A stretch of 40,305 bases of DNA from contig CALLQC010000025.1 in NCBI GenBank assembly GCA_938015255.1, forward strand, positions 1 through 40,305, in the 5' to 3' direction. How positions within the stretch are numbered: the first letter of the stretch is position 1; every line of letters begins with the position of its first letter. The notes beneath the pieces are model-generated. The model saw nothing but the letters and a program-made list of their open reading frames with translations. It ran no database searches and was not told the origin of the DNA. This stretch comes from an uncultured Erythrobacter sp. GTDB lineage: Bacteria; Pseudomonadota; Alphaproteobacteria; Sphingomonadales; Sphingomonadaceae. Positions 25,372 to 33,988 of the stretch are shown here, in pieces. Both the position numbers and the translations under genes were made by a program.

Positions 25372-25455
25372 ATTTGAGTTGAGGAACTCTTCGCAATTTG
25401 CTCCGAGCCCTTCGGGTCGCACCAACGGTATTAGGCAAAACCCCGGGGCAATAAT
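25341..25455 (-). ncRNA. Candidate small RNA or transcription-attenuating leader
   Basis: The minus strand contains an ordered set of hairpins with no coding frame of interest. There is a CCC-GAA-GGG hairpin around 25407-25421, a 5-bp stem with a CCTC loop (25376-25389) and then a very strong intrinsic terminator. A TACAAT hexamer at about 25457-25462 could be a -10 element, but no good -35 is seen, so the 5' end is a guess. The pyrimidine-rich CCTC loop is of a kind often used by sRNAs to pair with ribosome binding sites. Alternatively this is a leader attenuating the AraC-type gene 50 bases downstream. Confidence 0.45.
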
Positions 25456-25548
25456 TGTACGCAAACGACAAGGTGTCGCGCTATCACTTGTAAAATCACG
25501 ACAATCGCACACTCGACAGCTCTTGGTGGCCTGGGATAAGCGCCCGGG

Positions 25549-26601
25549 ATGCTTTTCCAACTTATCAAGCCTGCCGTTTTCGCGCTCGAATCCGAAACAG
25601 GCCATCGATTCGCAATCCGTGCGCTGAAAGCGCTTCCGGCTGGTCGGGTTGGGAGAAAGGCTGTTCATAATGGAACCCTATCATCATCTGTCGCCGGCCT
25701 TTCCTTTCCCAATCCGGTTGGAGTGGCGGCTGGTTTTGACAAGGACGCTGAGGTTCCGGACGCGCTTCTTGGCCTTGGATTCGGCTTCACGGAGGTCGGC
25801 TCGATCACGCCGCTTCCGCAATCCGGCAATCCGAAACCGCGCCTTTTCCGGCTCGTAGAGGACCGCGCCGTCATAAACAGGATGGGATTCAACAATGCCG
25901 GAGCAGACGCAGCTGTTGCGAGGCTGAAAGTTCGAAAAGGCAGGCCGGGGATTGTCGGGATCAATATCGGCGCGAACAAGGATTCATCCGATCGCATTGC
26001 CGACTACGCAAATATGGCCGGGATCATGGCGCCCTACGCATCCTATCTTGCGGTCAATATTTCGAGCCCGAACACGCCAGGCCTGCGCGCGCTCCAAGAT
26101 GAAGGCGCGCTGACCGGTCTGCTGGATGCAGTCATCCACGCGCGAGATGAGGTGTCAGGTCACTCTCCTCCTCCGATATTTCTTAAAGTGGCGCCGGATC
26201 TCGAACAGGCAGACATCGATGCGATTGCCCGCATTGCTATCGACAAGAAGCTTGGGGCGCTGATTGTTTCCAACACCACAATTTCGCGCCCACACCTGAA
26301 ATCGCATCACGCAGACGAAGCCGGCGGTCTGTCTGGCGCTCCGCTACGCGAGCTAGCGCTCCAGCGAGTGCGGGATTTCCGAAAGGCCACCGGCGGCGAA
26401 ATTCCGCTTGTTGGAGTAGGCGGCATTGCAAGCGGGGAAGACGCGTGGGCGCGGATCAAGGCGGGAGCCAGCCTCCTGCAGCTTTATTCGGCCATGGTGT
26501 ACGAAGGGCCTGGACTTGGGGCGCGCATCGCGGCCGATATCGGCCGGTTGATGAAACGCGATGGCTTTGCAACCATTGCAGAGGCGGTCGGAACCGAATA
26601 G
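25549..26601 (+). CDS. pyrD: Dihydroorotate dehydrogenase, class 2 (quinone-dependent)
   Basis: The protein has 350 residues. The N-terminal amphipathic helix (LFQLIKPAVFALESETGHRFA) is that of membrane-associated class 2 enzymes. FMN-site blocks follow: VGVAAGFDKDAEVP, GFGFTEVGSITP, NRMGFNNAG and INIGANK. The catalytic serine lies in VNISSPNTPGLR; then come FLKVAPDL, VSNTT and the final LVGVGGIASGEDAWARIKAGASLLQLYS. The enzyme oxidises dihydroorotate to orotate, passing electrons to ubiquinone. The ggt-like gene starts nine bases after its stop. Confidence 0.96.
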   Translation: MLFQLIKPAVFALESETGHRFAIRALKALPAGRVGRKAVHNGTLSSSVAGLSFPNPVGVAAGFDKDAEVPDALLGLGFGFTEVGSITPLPQSGNPKPRLFRLVEDRAVINRMGFNNAGADAAVARLKVRKGRPGIVGINIGANKDSSDRIADYANMAGIMAPYASYLAVNISSPNTPGLRALQDEGALTGLLDAVIHARDEVSGHSPPPIFLKVAPDLEQADIDAIARIAIDKKLGALIVSNTTISRPHLKSHHADEAGGLSGAPLRELALQRVRDFRKATGGEIPLVGVGGIASGEDAWARIKAGASLLQLYSAMVYEGPGLGARIAADIGRLMKRDGFATIAEAVGTE

Positions 26602-26610
26602 CGAGGGCGC

Positions 26611-28365
26611 ATGTTCAAGCGCATCCTTATTGGTCTCTCACTCTCAGTGCCGCTCGCGGCCTGCTCCACATACACCGCGCCCATCGCCACGCCGCCAGCA
26701 TCGGCTGGAGTGGCAGAGAATCTCGGGGCGGTAAGCTCTGCCGACCCCCGCGCGACCGAAGCTGGGGAGGCAATCCTTGCAAAAGGTGGCTCGGCCACCG
26801 ATGCGGCAATCGCCGTCATGCTTGCGCTGACCGTCGTGGAACCGCAAAGTTCGGGGATTGGTGGCGGCGGGTTTCTGGTCCATGCAGGCAAAGGTGGAAT
26901 AACCACATTCGATGGCCGTGAAACCGCACCGGCCACTGCCACGGGCAAGCGCTTTCTTGATCAAAACGGTGAACGTTTGCCACGCGACAAACGCGTCATT
27001 TCCGGTCTTAGCGTTGGTGTGCCGGGCAATATCGCGCTCGCGGCGAAGGCGCACGGCCAGTATGGAAAGCTCGAATGGGCGCAGCTGTTCGAACCTGCCA
27101 TCGCGCTTGCTCGCGGCGGGTTCAACATGAACCGCCGGTTTCACGCTTCTCTTGCTGGCAATAAAGGCCGCGCCGACAAAACAGATGCTGCACGCGCAAA
27201 CTTTTTCGGCAGCGATGGTGAGCCGCTGCCGGTGGGCAGCACAATCACCGTGCCGGCCCTCGCGCTGACACTTGAGCGGATCGCGACCAAGGGTCCGCAG
27301 GCCCTGTACGAAGACGATGCTGCGGCGCTTGCTGCATATGTAGCCGGCGAAACACCGCAGGATGGCGTGATGGCCGCGAGCGATGTGGTGGGATACCGCG
27401 CCAAGGAGCGAGAGCCTGTCTGCGCTCGCTATCGCAGCTACAGGATCTGCGGGATGGGGCCGCCATCATCGGGCGGTGTCGCGGTTGGCCAGATGCTTGG
27501 CCAGCTGGAGCGTTTTGATATCGCGGCCATGGGCCCCGACAGCCCGACATTCTGGCATCTTTTCCTCGAATCCCAGCGCCTGGCCTATGCGGATCGCGAA
27601 CTCTACATAGGCGATTCCGATTTCGTCGACGTGCCAACCGCAGGGCTGGTTGATGCAGACTATCTGGCAAAACGCAGTGCGCTGATTGATCCGGGCAAGG
27701 CTCTTGAAACGGTAGAGCCAGGCAAACCCGCCGGTGCCCCCCTCGCCCGTGCCGATGGCGACGAACCGCCTGAGAACGGGACCACACACTTCTCCGTTGT
27801 AGATGGTGAAGGCAATGCAGTCAGTTACACCTCCACAGTCGAGGGGGCGTTTGGCTCCGGCCTGTATTTTGGCGGTTTCTATCTCAATAACGAGCTTACA
27901 GATTTCAGCCTGTCGCCGGAAATGGACGGAATACCGGTGGCAAACCGGGTCGAAGGCGGAAAGCGCCCGAGATCGTCGATGTCTCCCACCATCGTTCTGG
28001 ATGAAGAGGGCGAGGCAATCCTCGTTATCGGTGCGGCTGGCGGCCCGACAATTCCGGTTCAAACTGCCCGGTCCATAATCGGGGTCATCGATTTCGGAAT
28101 GAGCGCGCAGGATGCCTTGGCCTTGCCTCTGCTCATGGCCTTTGGCTCCACTGTGGTCACGGAAGAAGGTGGCCGCGTTGAAGGGATGATAGGATCTTTG
28201 GAAGCGCTTGGACATACCAATATCCGCACTTTCCCGCCGCGCGGCAAAGCCAATGCCTTGCTGCGCACGCCGCAAGGATGGGAGTCTGCCGGGGACCCTC
28301 GCATCGCGCGATTGCTCAGCTACGAACCGGCAGAAACTGACAGCGAAGCCGCCGACCAGCCCTGA
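26611..28365 (+). CDS. ggt: Gamma-glutamyltransferase (lipoprotein form)
   Basis: The protein has 584 residues, with a signal peptide ending in a lipobox (LAAC, cysteine about 18). The GGT fold is clear: VVEPQSSGIGGGGFLVHA near 75, PGNIALAAKAHGQYG, GPPSSGGVAVGQML, and the autoprocessing site with nucleophile Thr391 in GTTHFSVVD. YLNNELTDFS and GGKRPRSSMSPTIVL follow. The proenzyme should self-cleave before Thr391 and act on glutathione or gamma-glutamyl peptides in the periplasm. The usual late glycine-rich loop reads GAAGGPTIPVQT, slightly divergent. It is probably co-transcribed with pyrD. Confidence 0.93.
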   Translation: MFKRILIGLSLSVPLAACSTYTAPIATPPASAGVAENLGAVSSADPRATEAGEAILAKGGSATDAAIAVMLALTVVEPQSSGIGGGGFLVHAGKGGITTFDGRETAPATATGKRFLDQNGERLPRDKRVISGLSVGVPGNIALAAKAHGQYGKLEWAQLFEPAIALARGGFNMNRRFHASLAGNKGRADKTDAARANFFGSDGEPLPVGSTITVPALALTLERIATKGPQALYEDDAAALAAYVAGETPQDGVMAASDVVGYRAKEREPVCARYRSYRICGMGPPSSGGVAVGQMLGQLERFDIAAMGPDSPTFWHLFLESQRLAYADRELYIGDSDFVDVPTAGLVDADYLAKRSALIDPGKALETVEPGKPAGAPLARADGDEPPENGTTHFSVVDGEGNAVSYTSTVEGAFGSGLYFGGFYLNNELTDFSLSPEMDGIPVANRVEGGKRPRSSMSPTIVLDEEGEAILVIGAAGGPTIPVQTARSIIGVIDFGMSAQDALALPLLMAFGSTVVTEEGGRVEGMIGSLEALGHTNIRTFPPRGKANALLRTPQGWESAGDPRIARLLSYEPAETDSEAADQP

Positions 28366-28461
28366 TCGACCTTGGCAAGTCGCGCTTGCCGGTGCGACAA
28401 TCCGCGCCTAATTTGGATTTCAGACAATGCCCGGGGAAACGGGCGCAGGAGAGAAATTCAC

Positions 28462-30321
28462 GTGAACGCCCCGCAAGCCCAGACCGGCCAACATCCGGTC
28501 GTTGATCCGAATGATGCCCAGGCGCTGCAGGATATCGATAGCGCGAACAATCTGGTCGAGCTGTTTCTAAAACGCGCCGATGAAAAAGGTGGCGCTCCTT
28601 TTCTGGGTCGCAAACAGGATGGACAGTGGACGACGCAGAGCTGGCAGGAGATTGCTGACCAGGTTTGCCTTCTTGCTGAAAGCCTGCGCCGCATCGGCCT
28701 TACCGACGGAGATCGTGTTGCACTGGTGTCGGAGAATCGCCCCGAATGGTGCGTAGCCGATCTTGCGATCATGGCGGCGGGCTGCATTTCGGTGCCGACT
28801 TACATCACCAATACTGAGCGTGACCATGCGCACATTCTGGACAATTCCGGCGCACGCGCGGTCATCGTGTCAACCGAGAAGCTGCTCGGACCGGTGGTGG
28901 GTGCGATTGGCCGCACCGGGATTATCGATCATGTCATCGGGATAGATGATCTGCATCGCAAGCAAGCCGGCAGCTTTGAATACCACAATTGGACGGATTT
29001 GATCGCAGGCGATGCCAAGGCGGCCCGTGCTGCTGTCGATGCGCGCCTTGCCAAGATCAAGCGCGATGACCTGGCCTGCCTCATCTACACCAGCGGCACC
29101 GGAGGCGCGCCGCGCGGCGTGAAGCAGCATCATGGCGCAATCCTGTGCAATATTGCCGGCGCTGCGGAAATCCTGATAACGGATTTCGGCATTCAGGATG
29201 AGCGGTTCCTGTCATTCCTCCCGCTCTCGCACGCCTATGAACACACAGGCGGCCAGTATCTGCCCATCTCGGTCGGAGCGGAGATATATTATTCGGAAGG
29301 GCTGGAGAAACTCGCCAGCAATATCGAGGAAACCCGCCCTACCATCATGGTCGTGGTGCCCCGCCTGTTTGAAGTGCTGCGTACACGCATCATGAAGCAG
29401 GTCGAAAAGCAGGGCAAAGTCGCGAATTTCATGATGGATACCGCGCTCAAGATCAGCGAGAAATCGAAAGAAGGCAGAACGCGCAAACGCGACAGACCAC
29501 TCAACTTCGTCGTCGAGAAGACTCTGCGCCCGAAAATTCGCCAACGCTTTGGCGGGCGGATGAAGGCAATGGTATCCGGGGGAGCACCGCTAAACCCCGA
29601 GGTTGGCAATTTCTTCGAAGCAATGGGGCTCACTATGCTGCAAGGCTATGGCCAGACCGAAGCCGGTCCGGTGATCAGCTGCAACCGGCCGCGCGCCGGG
29701 TTGAAGATGGACACAGTCGGTCCGCCCATGCGCGGCGTGGAAGTGAAGATCGCGGAAGACGGTGAAATCCTCGTTCGCGGCGAACTTGTGATGCATGGCT
29801 ATTGGCAGAATGACGCGGAAACCAATCGCACGATCAAGGATGGATGGCTGCATACAGGCGATATTGGCCATCTCGATGAAAAGAACCGGATCGTCATAAC
29901 CGACCGCAAGAAGGACATGATCGTCAACGATAAAGGCGATAATGTCGCCCCGCAAAAGATCGAGGGCATGCTGACGCTGCAGCCGGAAATCGCTCAGGCG
30001 ATGGTAAGCGGTGACAAGCGCCCCTATGTCGTGGGCCTTATCGTTCCCGATGCCGAATGGGCGCTCGAATGGGCGCGGGCCAATGATGAAAAGTTTGATC
30101 TGGCTGCCCTGCAAGACCTGCCTGCCTTCAAACAGGCAGTGCGCAAGGCGGTGGACCGGACCAATGCGGATCTTTCAGTGATAGAAAAAGTCCGCAAATT
30201 CGAATTCGTGGATGAAGCTTTTTCGGTAGAGAACGAAGAAATGACGCCCAGCCTCAAGATCCGCCGTCACAAGATCCGCGATCGTTATCAGGATCGTATC
30301 GACGGAATGTATCGCGGCTAG
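28462..30321 (+). CDS. Long-chain acyl-CoA synthetase (AMP-forming)
   Basis: The protein has 619 residues from a GTG at 28462 preceded at the right distance by AGGAGAG. The frame is open to 28372, but the upstream codons are not family-like. Adenylate-forming motifs include the P-loop YTSGTGGAPRGV from about 209, LPLSHAYEHTGGQYLP, GYGQTEAGP, and GWLHTGDIGHLDE with DRKKDMIVNDKGDNVAPQKIE in the hinge. The layout matches FadD15-like long-chain fatty-acid-CoA ligases. It activates fatty acids with ATP and CoA at the inner membrane; exact chain length is not readable. It is separated from ggt by 96 bases and is convergent with the next gene, three bases apart. Confidence 0.92.
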   Translation: MNAPQAQTGQHPVVDPNDAQALQDIDSANNLVELFLKRADEKGGAPFLGRKQDGQWTTQSWQEIADQVCLLAESLRRIGLTDGDRVALVSENRPEWCVADLAIMAAGCISVPTYITNTERDHAHILDNSGARAVIVSTEKLLGPVVGAIGRTGIIDHVIGIDDLHRKQAGSFEYHNWTDLIAGDAKAARAAVDARLAKIKRDDLACLIYTSGTGGAPRGVKQHHGAILCNIAGAAEILITDFGIQDERFLSFLPLSHAYEHTGGQYLPISVGAEIYYSEGLEKLASNIEETRPTIMVVVPRLFEVLRTRIMKQVEKQGKVANFMMDTALKISEKSKEGRTRKRDRPLNFVVEKTLRPKIRQRFGGRMKAMVSGGAPLNPEVGNFFEAMGLTMLQGYGQTEAGPVISCNRPRAGLKMDTVGPPMRGVEVKIAEDGEILVRGELVMHGYWQNDAETNRTIKDGWLHTGDIGHLDEKNRIVITDRKKDMIVNDKGDNVAPQKIEGMLTLQPEIAQAMVSGDKRPYVVGLIVPDAEWALEWARANDEKFDLAALQDLPAFKQAVRKAVDRTNADLSVIEKVRKFEFVDEAFSVENEEMTPSLKIRRHKIRDRYQDRIDGMYRG

Positions 30322-30324
30322 GCG

Positions 30325-30855
30325 CTAGGCCGCTTCTACATCTTCGATGAATTCGGGATAAAAGCTCGGATCAACGTCTGACCAGCCCGGCGCTGTGGCT
30401 GCAGCCTCGCTCAGGCTCTGCAAAAGCAGCTTGCGCTGTTCTGGCCGGATCTGAGGCAATGCGGCAGCGGCACAAAACGCAGCAGGCAGATAGGCTCTTG
30501 CCTCTGCGCCAAGCAAACGTTCGTACAGGAAACGAAACGCCGAGAAGCTGGAGATCTTCTCTTGCTCCAGGTCGAACACCGCCATGCGTACGAGCTTGCC
30601 AATGAACCGTTCGACCTCACCCATCGATCCTTCCGCAGGAATAAGAGCCCGCAGCGTTTTCATGTCCTGATAGGCGACATACTGGCGGCGTATCGCAGTG
30701 TTTTCTGTCTCGCTGCGACCCCAGAGCTTGAATGCGTCATTGCGCGCCAAGCCGATGTCGAGCGCACGCTTGATATATCGCTGCTCGCACGGACGGAAAC
30801 CCGCAAATTCGCGCATTTCTCCAATGGCCAGATTGGCGGTGCCGACAGTTGCCAT
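30325..30855 (-). CDS. Hypothetical helical protein
   Basis: The protein has 176 residues, mostly predicted helix, with a conserved-looking start (MATVGTANLAIGEMREFAGFRP) and no signal peptide or membrane segment. Three cysteines are scattered without a metal-binding pattern. No family is recognised. The gene is convergent with the acyl-CoA synthetase. Upstream, at 30923-30934, lies a 12-bp palindrome (GGTTAATTAACC) that could be a regulatory site. Coding character is supported by length and by codon bias similar to its neighbours. Confidence 0.65.
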   Translation of the reverse strand: MATVGTANLAIGEMREFAGFRPCEQRYIKRALDIGLARNDAFKLWGRSETENTAIRRQYVAYQDMKTLRALIPAEGSMGEVERFIGKLVRMAVFDLEQEKISSFSAFRFLYERLLGAEARAYLPAAFCAAAALPQIRPEQRKLLLQSLSEAAATAPGWSDVDPSFYPEFIEDVEAA

Positions 30856-30922
30856 ATTGTTGCTCTTCCCCGTTGCAACCGGAACAATTGCTTCCGGCCG
30901 TGAAGAGATATTCGCGCAACGT

Positions 30923-30939
30923 GGTTAATTAACCGTTAG
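30923..30939. promoter_or_regulatory. TTAA-type palindrome, possible CtrA-like site
   Basis: GGTTAATTAACC is a perfect 12-bp palindrome. Read with the following bases it gives TTAA-N7-TTAG, one base off the alphaproteobacterial CtrA consensus TTAA-N7-TTAA. It lies 68 bases upstream of the leftward hypothetical gene. Binding is only inferred. Confidence 0.3.
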
Positions 30940-30993
30940 GGGGTAAGCGACTTTTTCTCGCCTCGTCTCAGGCGCCGCTGTGATCGGTCAGTC

Positions 30994-31974
30994 TTAAATC
31001 AATCCAGCCAGCGGAGAGCTGGGGTCGGCATATTTTCGGCGACCCATCCGTCCGGCAAGATAGGCTTCTCTGCCGCCTTCAACAGCAAGCTTCATGGCGC
31101 GTGCCATGCGGATCGGATCTTTCGCCTCCGCTATAGCGGTGTTCATCAGAATACCGTCACAGCCGAGCTCCATCCCGACAGCGGCATCGGAAGCTGTTCC
31201 CACACCCGCATCGACCAGCACAGGCACGCTCGCACCTTCTACGATCAGCCGGATGGTCACCTGGTTCTGGATCCCCAGGCCGGACCCTATCGGAGCGCCC
31301 AAGGGCATGATGGCTACAGCCCCGGCGTCCTCGAGTTGCTTCGCGGCGATCGGATCGTCAACACAATAGACCATCGGATGAAAACCCTCTTTGGCCAACG
31401 TCTCGGTCGCCTTTAATGTCTCGCGCATATCGGGGTAAAGCGTGCGTGCCTCGCCCAGCACTTCAAGTTTGACGAGGTCCCAGCCACCAGCTTCGCGCGC
31501 CAGGCGCAGGGTCCGGATCGCATCGTCTGCGGTGAAACATCCGGCGGTGTTGGGCAGATAGGTGGTCTTCTTCGGATCGATGTAATCTGTCAGCATGGGC
31601 GCTTTGGGATCGCTTACATTCACTCGGCGCACAGCGACCGTGACGATTTCTGCGCCGCTTGCCTCTACCGCAGCCGCATTCTGCTCGAAATCCTTATATT
31701 TCCCGGTTCCCACGATCAGGCGTGAGCTGAATGTTCGGGCCGCTACGCTCCACGTATCGCTCTGGTCGCCGCCGCCTACGAAATGCACGATTTCCAGTGT
31801 GTCGCCATCTTGCAGCTCTGCCTCCCCCAAAGCCGATCGGGGGACAATTTCACCATTGCGCTCGACCGCCACCTTTTCGGGCGTGAGTTCCAGTTCTCGA
31901 ACCAGGTCGGCTATGGTTGAGGCGTTTGTCTGTCGCGGCTCGCCGTTCAGCGTTACGTGTTTCGTTTGGATCAT
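30994..31974 (-). CDS. thiSG: Fused sulfur carrier ThiS and thiazole synthase ThiG
   Basis: The protein has 326 residues. Residues 1-69 form a ThiS beta-grasp domain ending in the triple glycine VGGG (67-69). A linker of about 10 residues leads into ThiG from about 78 ([16 protein letters not shown]). ThiG motifs follow: active-site Lys169 in [34 protein letters not shown] and the C-terminal MGRRKYA. ThiG builds the thiazole phosphate of thiamine from DXP, dehydroglycine or glycine imine, and ThiS thiocarboxylate. In separate ThiS proteins the terminal Gly-Gly is free; here it is internal. No other thi gene is beside it and I see no TPP riboswitch in the 63 upstream bases. Confidence 0.93.
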   Translation of the reverse strand: MIQTKHVTLNGEPRQTNASTIADLVRELELTPEKVAVERNGEIVPRSALGEAELQDGDTLEIVHFVGGGDQSDTWSVAARTFSSRLIVGTGKYKDFEQNAAAVEASGAEIVTVAVRRVNVSDPKAPMLTDYIDPKKTTYLPNTAGCFTADDAIRTLRLAREAGGWDLVKLEVLGEARTLYPDMRETLKATETLAKEGFHPMVYCVDDPIAAKQLEDAGAVAIMPLGAPIGSGLGIQNQVTIRLIVEGASVPVLVDAGVGTASDAAVGMELGCDGILMNTAIAEAKDPIRMARAMKLAVEGGREAYLAGRMGRRKYADPSSPLAGLI

Positions 31975-32037
31975 GGGTGACGAGATAGCCGCCTTGGCAA
32001 CATTCGCAACCGTGAGAATTGCAAGTAGGCTCCGCCG

Positions 32038-32415
32038 CTATGAGGCGCCAGCATGCCTCATATTGAGCAGGTGACCAGCCGAAACCAGCGCAACGCCGAT
32101 CAGGGTCAGAACAGCCTCCCCAAAACCGTGGGGCATAGCAAGTGCTCCGCCCATAAAAGTAAGCCCGGTCATTGCGGTGACAAACGGAGCGGCTCGGCGA
32201 TGTTTGAGCGCGCCCCAGCCAATCGCCACCGCAGCAATGATCAGCGCAAGTGCCAAGCCGATCCGATGGATCTCCGGCGAAAGCAGGAAGTGCGAACCAA
32301 GACCCAGCGCGGAAACCACAACAATTGTCGCAATGCAGTGAATAGCGCACAAACCTGCAATCATAATACCCGCACGGTCGAGCCGTCGGCGAATCGAGAT
32401 GGCGAGGTTGTTCAT
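32038..32415 (-). CDS. MerC-domain membrane protein
   Basis: The protein has 125 residues from the ATG at 32413-32415 (a second in-frame ATG five codons earlier ends at 32430). Four membrane helices are likely at about 15-38, 45-65, 72-90 and 95-115. The first carries GLCAIHC, the cysteine pair typical of MerC mercury or metal transporters. The later MerC cysteines are absent, so a metal other than mercury is plausible. No mer operon surrounds it. A Fur/Zur-like inverted repeat lies at 32433-32449, immediately before the upstream alternative ATG. It may share a transcript with thiSG, which starts 63 bases downstream. Confidence 0.8.
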   Translation of the reverse strand: MNNLAISIRRRLDRAGIMIAGLCAIHCIATIVVVSALGLGSHFLLSPEIHRIGLALALIIAAVAIGWGALKHRRAAPFVTAMTGLTFMGGALAMPHGFGEAVLTLIGVALVSAGHLLNMRHAGAS

Positions 32416-32432
32416 AACGCGTGACAGCATCT

Positions 32433-32449
32433 ATGTAACAATATCACAT
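32433..32449 (-). promoter_or_regulatory. Zur/Fur-type operator candidate before the MerC-like gene
   Basis: ATGTAACAATATCACAT is a 17-bp inverted repeat with six of eight base pairs matching. It agrees with the Zur consensus (ATGTTATAxTATAACAT) at 13 of 16 defined positions by my count. Its place, 18 bases before the preferred start codon, is where a repressor would block initiation. Confidence 0.45.
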
Positions 32450-32546
32450 TTCGCAAGGGCAATCGTGCAGGATTGCGGATTTCGCATCCTATTTTGCGGT
32501 GAATTGACTTGCCTGTTTTCGCTGCTGCCGACATTTAGCCAGCATC

Positions 32547-33623
32547 ATGGCAACGACATCTGCATCTTCTCCTCTTCGGGCGGCGCCCGATGATGCCAAT
32601 TTGGCACGGCCGCTGGCCTTGGCGCGGTGGCTGGAAATCGTTGCGGGCTTTGTAGTCGTGATTGTTCTGGTTGGCGGGATAACCCGGCTGACGGAAAGCG
32701 GACTTTCGATAACCGAGTGGGATGTGGCCACCGGTATCCTGCCCCCCATGAGTGACGCGGCCTGGCAGGAAGAATTTGCCAAATACCGCGCCACGCCGGA
32801 ATACAGGCTGGAAGCGAGTATCGGCGGGATGACGCTTGCTGAGTTCAAATTCATTTACTTCTGGGAATGGTTCCACCGCTTACTGGCAAGGCTGGTCGGC
32901 GTGTTTTACGCGGTGCCACTCGTGTGGTTCTGGGCCAAGGGCGCGATCCCTCATGGCTATAAGGGTCGATTGATCGGTCTGCTGGCGTTAGGCGGCCTTC
33001 AGGGTCTGTTTGGCTGGCTTATGGTGCAGTCAGGTCTGGTTGGCGACATGACAGATGTAAGCCATTTTCGCCTTTCGCTGCATCTGCTAACCGCATTGCT
33101 GTTGCTCGCATGTCTGGTCTGGACAGCGCGGGATATGCGCGTGCTTGCGCGGCAAGTGCAAGCCCGCCCTGCGCGCTTGACCCGCGGTTCAGCTGTTGTC
33201 GCAACTATACTGTTTATCCAGTTGCTGCTTGGTGCCTGGGTCGCGGGTCTGAACGCGGGGCACGCGGCCTATGACTGGCCCTTGATGAATGGTCGGCTGG
33301 TGCCGGAAATTGATTTTTCCAGCGGCTTTGTCTGGACGCTTTCGCATGATCCTTTTCTACTGCACTTCCTGCATCGCTGGTGGGCGTGGGTCGCGGTCGC
33401 GGCCTTGGTATGGCAGGCGCGCAAAGCTCGCAGCGTTGATCGAACGGCATCAGTGCTTCTCAATGCGACCTTTGGGGTGATGGTGTTGCTGGGGATCGCA
33501 ACCGTGCTTTCTGGAGTTTCGTTGTGGCTCGCTGCGGCTCACCAGCTCGTTGGTGCGCTTTTGGTAGGAGCCGCAGCTTGGGCGATGCACAGCCATGGTT
33601 TAGCACGGGCAGAGCCAAAATGA
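32547..33623 (+). CDS. ctaA: Heme A synthase, COX15/CtaA type 2
   Basis: The protein has 358 residues with about eight membrane helices. Family histidines are visible in WEWFHRLLARLVG, DVSHFRLSLHLLTA, LHFLHRWWAW and AAHQLVGALL. The N-terminal LVGGITRLTESGLSITEWDVATG block is diagnostic of COX15. The enzyme hydroxylates the C8 methyl of heme O to make heme A for cytochrome aa3 oxidases. The cutA start overlaps its stop (ATGA). It diverges from the MerC-like gene across about 130 bases that must contain both promoters. Confidence 0.95.
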   Translation: MATTSASSPLRAAPDDANLARPLALARWLEIVAGFVVVIVLVGGITRLTESGLSITEWDVATGILPPMSDAAWQEEFAKYRATPEYRLEASIGGMTLAEFKFIYFWEWFHRLLARLVGVFYAVPLVWFWAKGAIPHGYKGRLIGLLALGGLQGLFGWLMVQSGLVGDMTDVSHFRLSLHLLTALLLLACLVWTARDMRVLARQVQARPARLTRGSAVVATILFIQLLLGAWVAGLNAGHAAYDWPLMNGRLVPEIDFSSGFVWTLSHDPFLLHFLHRWWAWVAVAALVWQARKARSVDRTASVLLNATFGVMVLLGIATVLSGVSLWLAAAHQLVGALLVGAAAWAMHSHGLARAEPK

Positions 33624-33958
33624 GCGGCGACACCGCGGTGGTGGTGTGGTGCCCATTTCCGGGTCGAGATTGCGCGAAAGCGATCGCCGAGGAGCTGCTT
33701 AAAGAGCGGCTGATAGCGTGCGCCAACATCATAAACGACGTCGAATCCATTTTTGAGTGGGACGGAAATGCCGGCAGCGCCAAAGAAGTCGTAGTGTTGT
33801 TCAAAACTGCCGGTAGTTGCCATGACCAGATGGTAAGTCGTTTGGGCGAATTACATCCTTATGATACGCCAGCTATAGTTGGTTGGAATTGTTCCATCGT
33901 TCATCCGGATACTGCCAGTTGGCTTAGCAGCGTGCTTGGGCAAGATGAGTCTGGTTGA
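33620..33958 (+). CDS. cutA: Divalent-cation tolerance protein CutA
   Basis: The protein has 112 residues from the ATG overlapping the ctaA stop. It shows CutA features: an early strand VVVWCPFPGRDCAKAIAEELLKERLIACANII, FEWDG, VVLFKT and a late LHPYDTPAIVGW block (family motif YxxPxI). CutA is a trimeric ferredoxin-like protein linked to copper tolerance in E. coli, though its molecular task is unclear. Coupled translation with heme A synthase hints at oxidase or copper homeostasis, but that is inference. Confidence 0.88.
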   Translation: MSGDTAVVVWCPFPGRDCAKAIAEELLKERLIACANIINDVESIFEWDGNAGSAKEVVVLFKTAGSCHDQMVSRLGELHPYDTPAIVGWNCSIVHPDTASWLSSVLGQDESG

Positions 33959-33988
33959 AGTTGGCCTCGTTGGTCGTAAAGGTTTGCT

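Noticed and set aside
25294-25668. Minus-strand frame of 124 codons running through the terminator and into pyrD
   Set aside because: It reads through a strong intrinsic terminator and has no protein-like composition; it is explained by the opposite-strand pyrD.
31975-32037. Possible TPP riboswitch before thiSG
   Set aside because: The gap is only 63 bases and lacks the conserved CUGAGA and thi-box cores.
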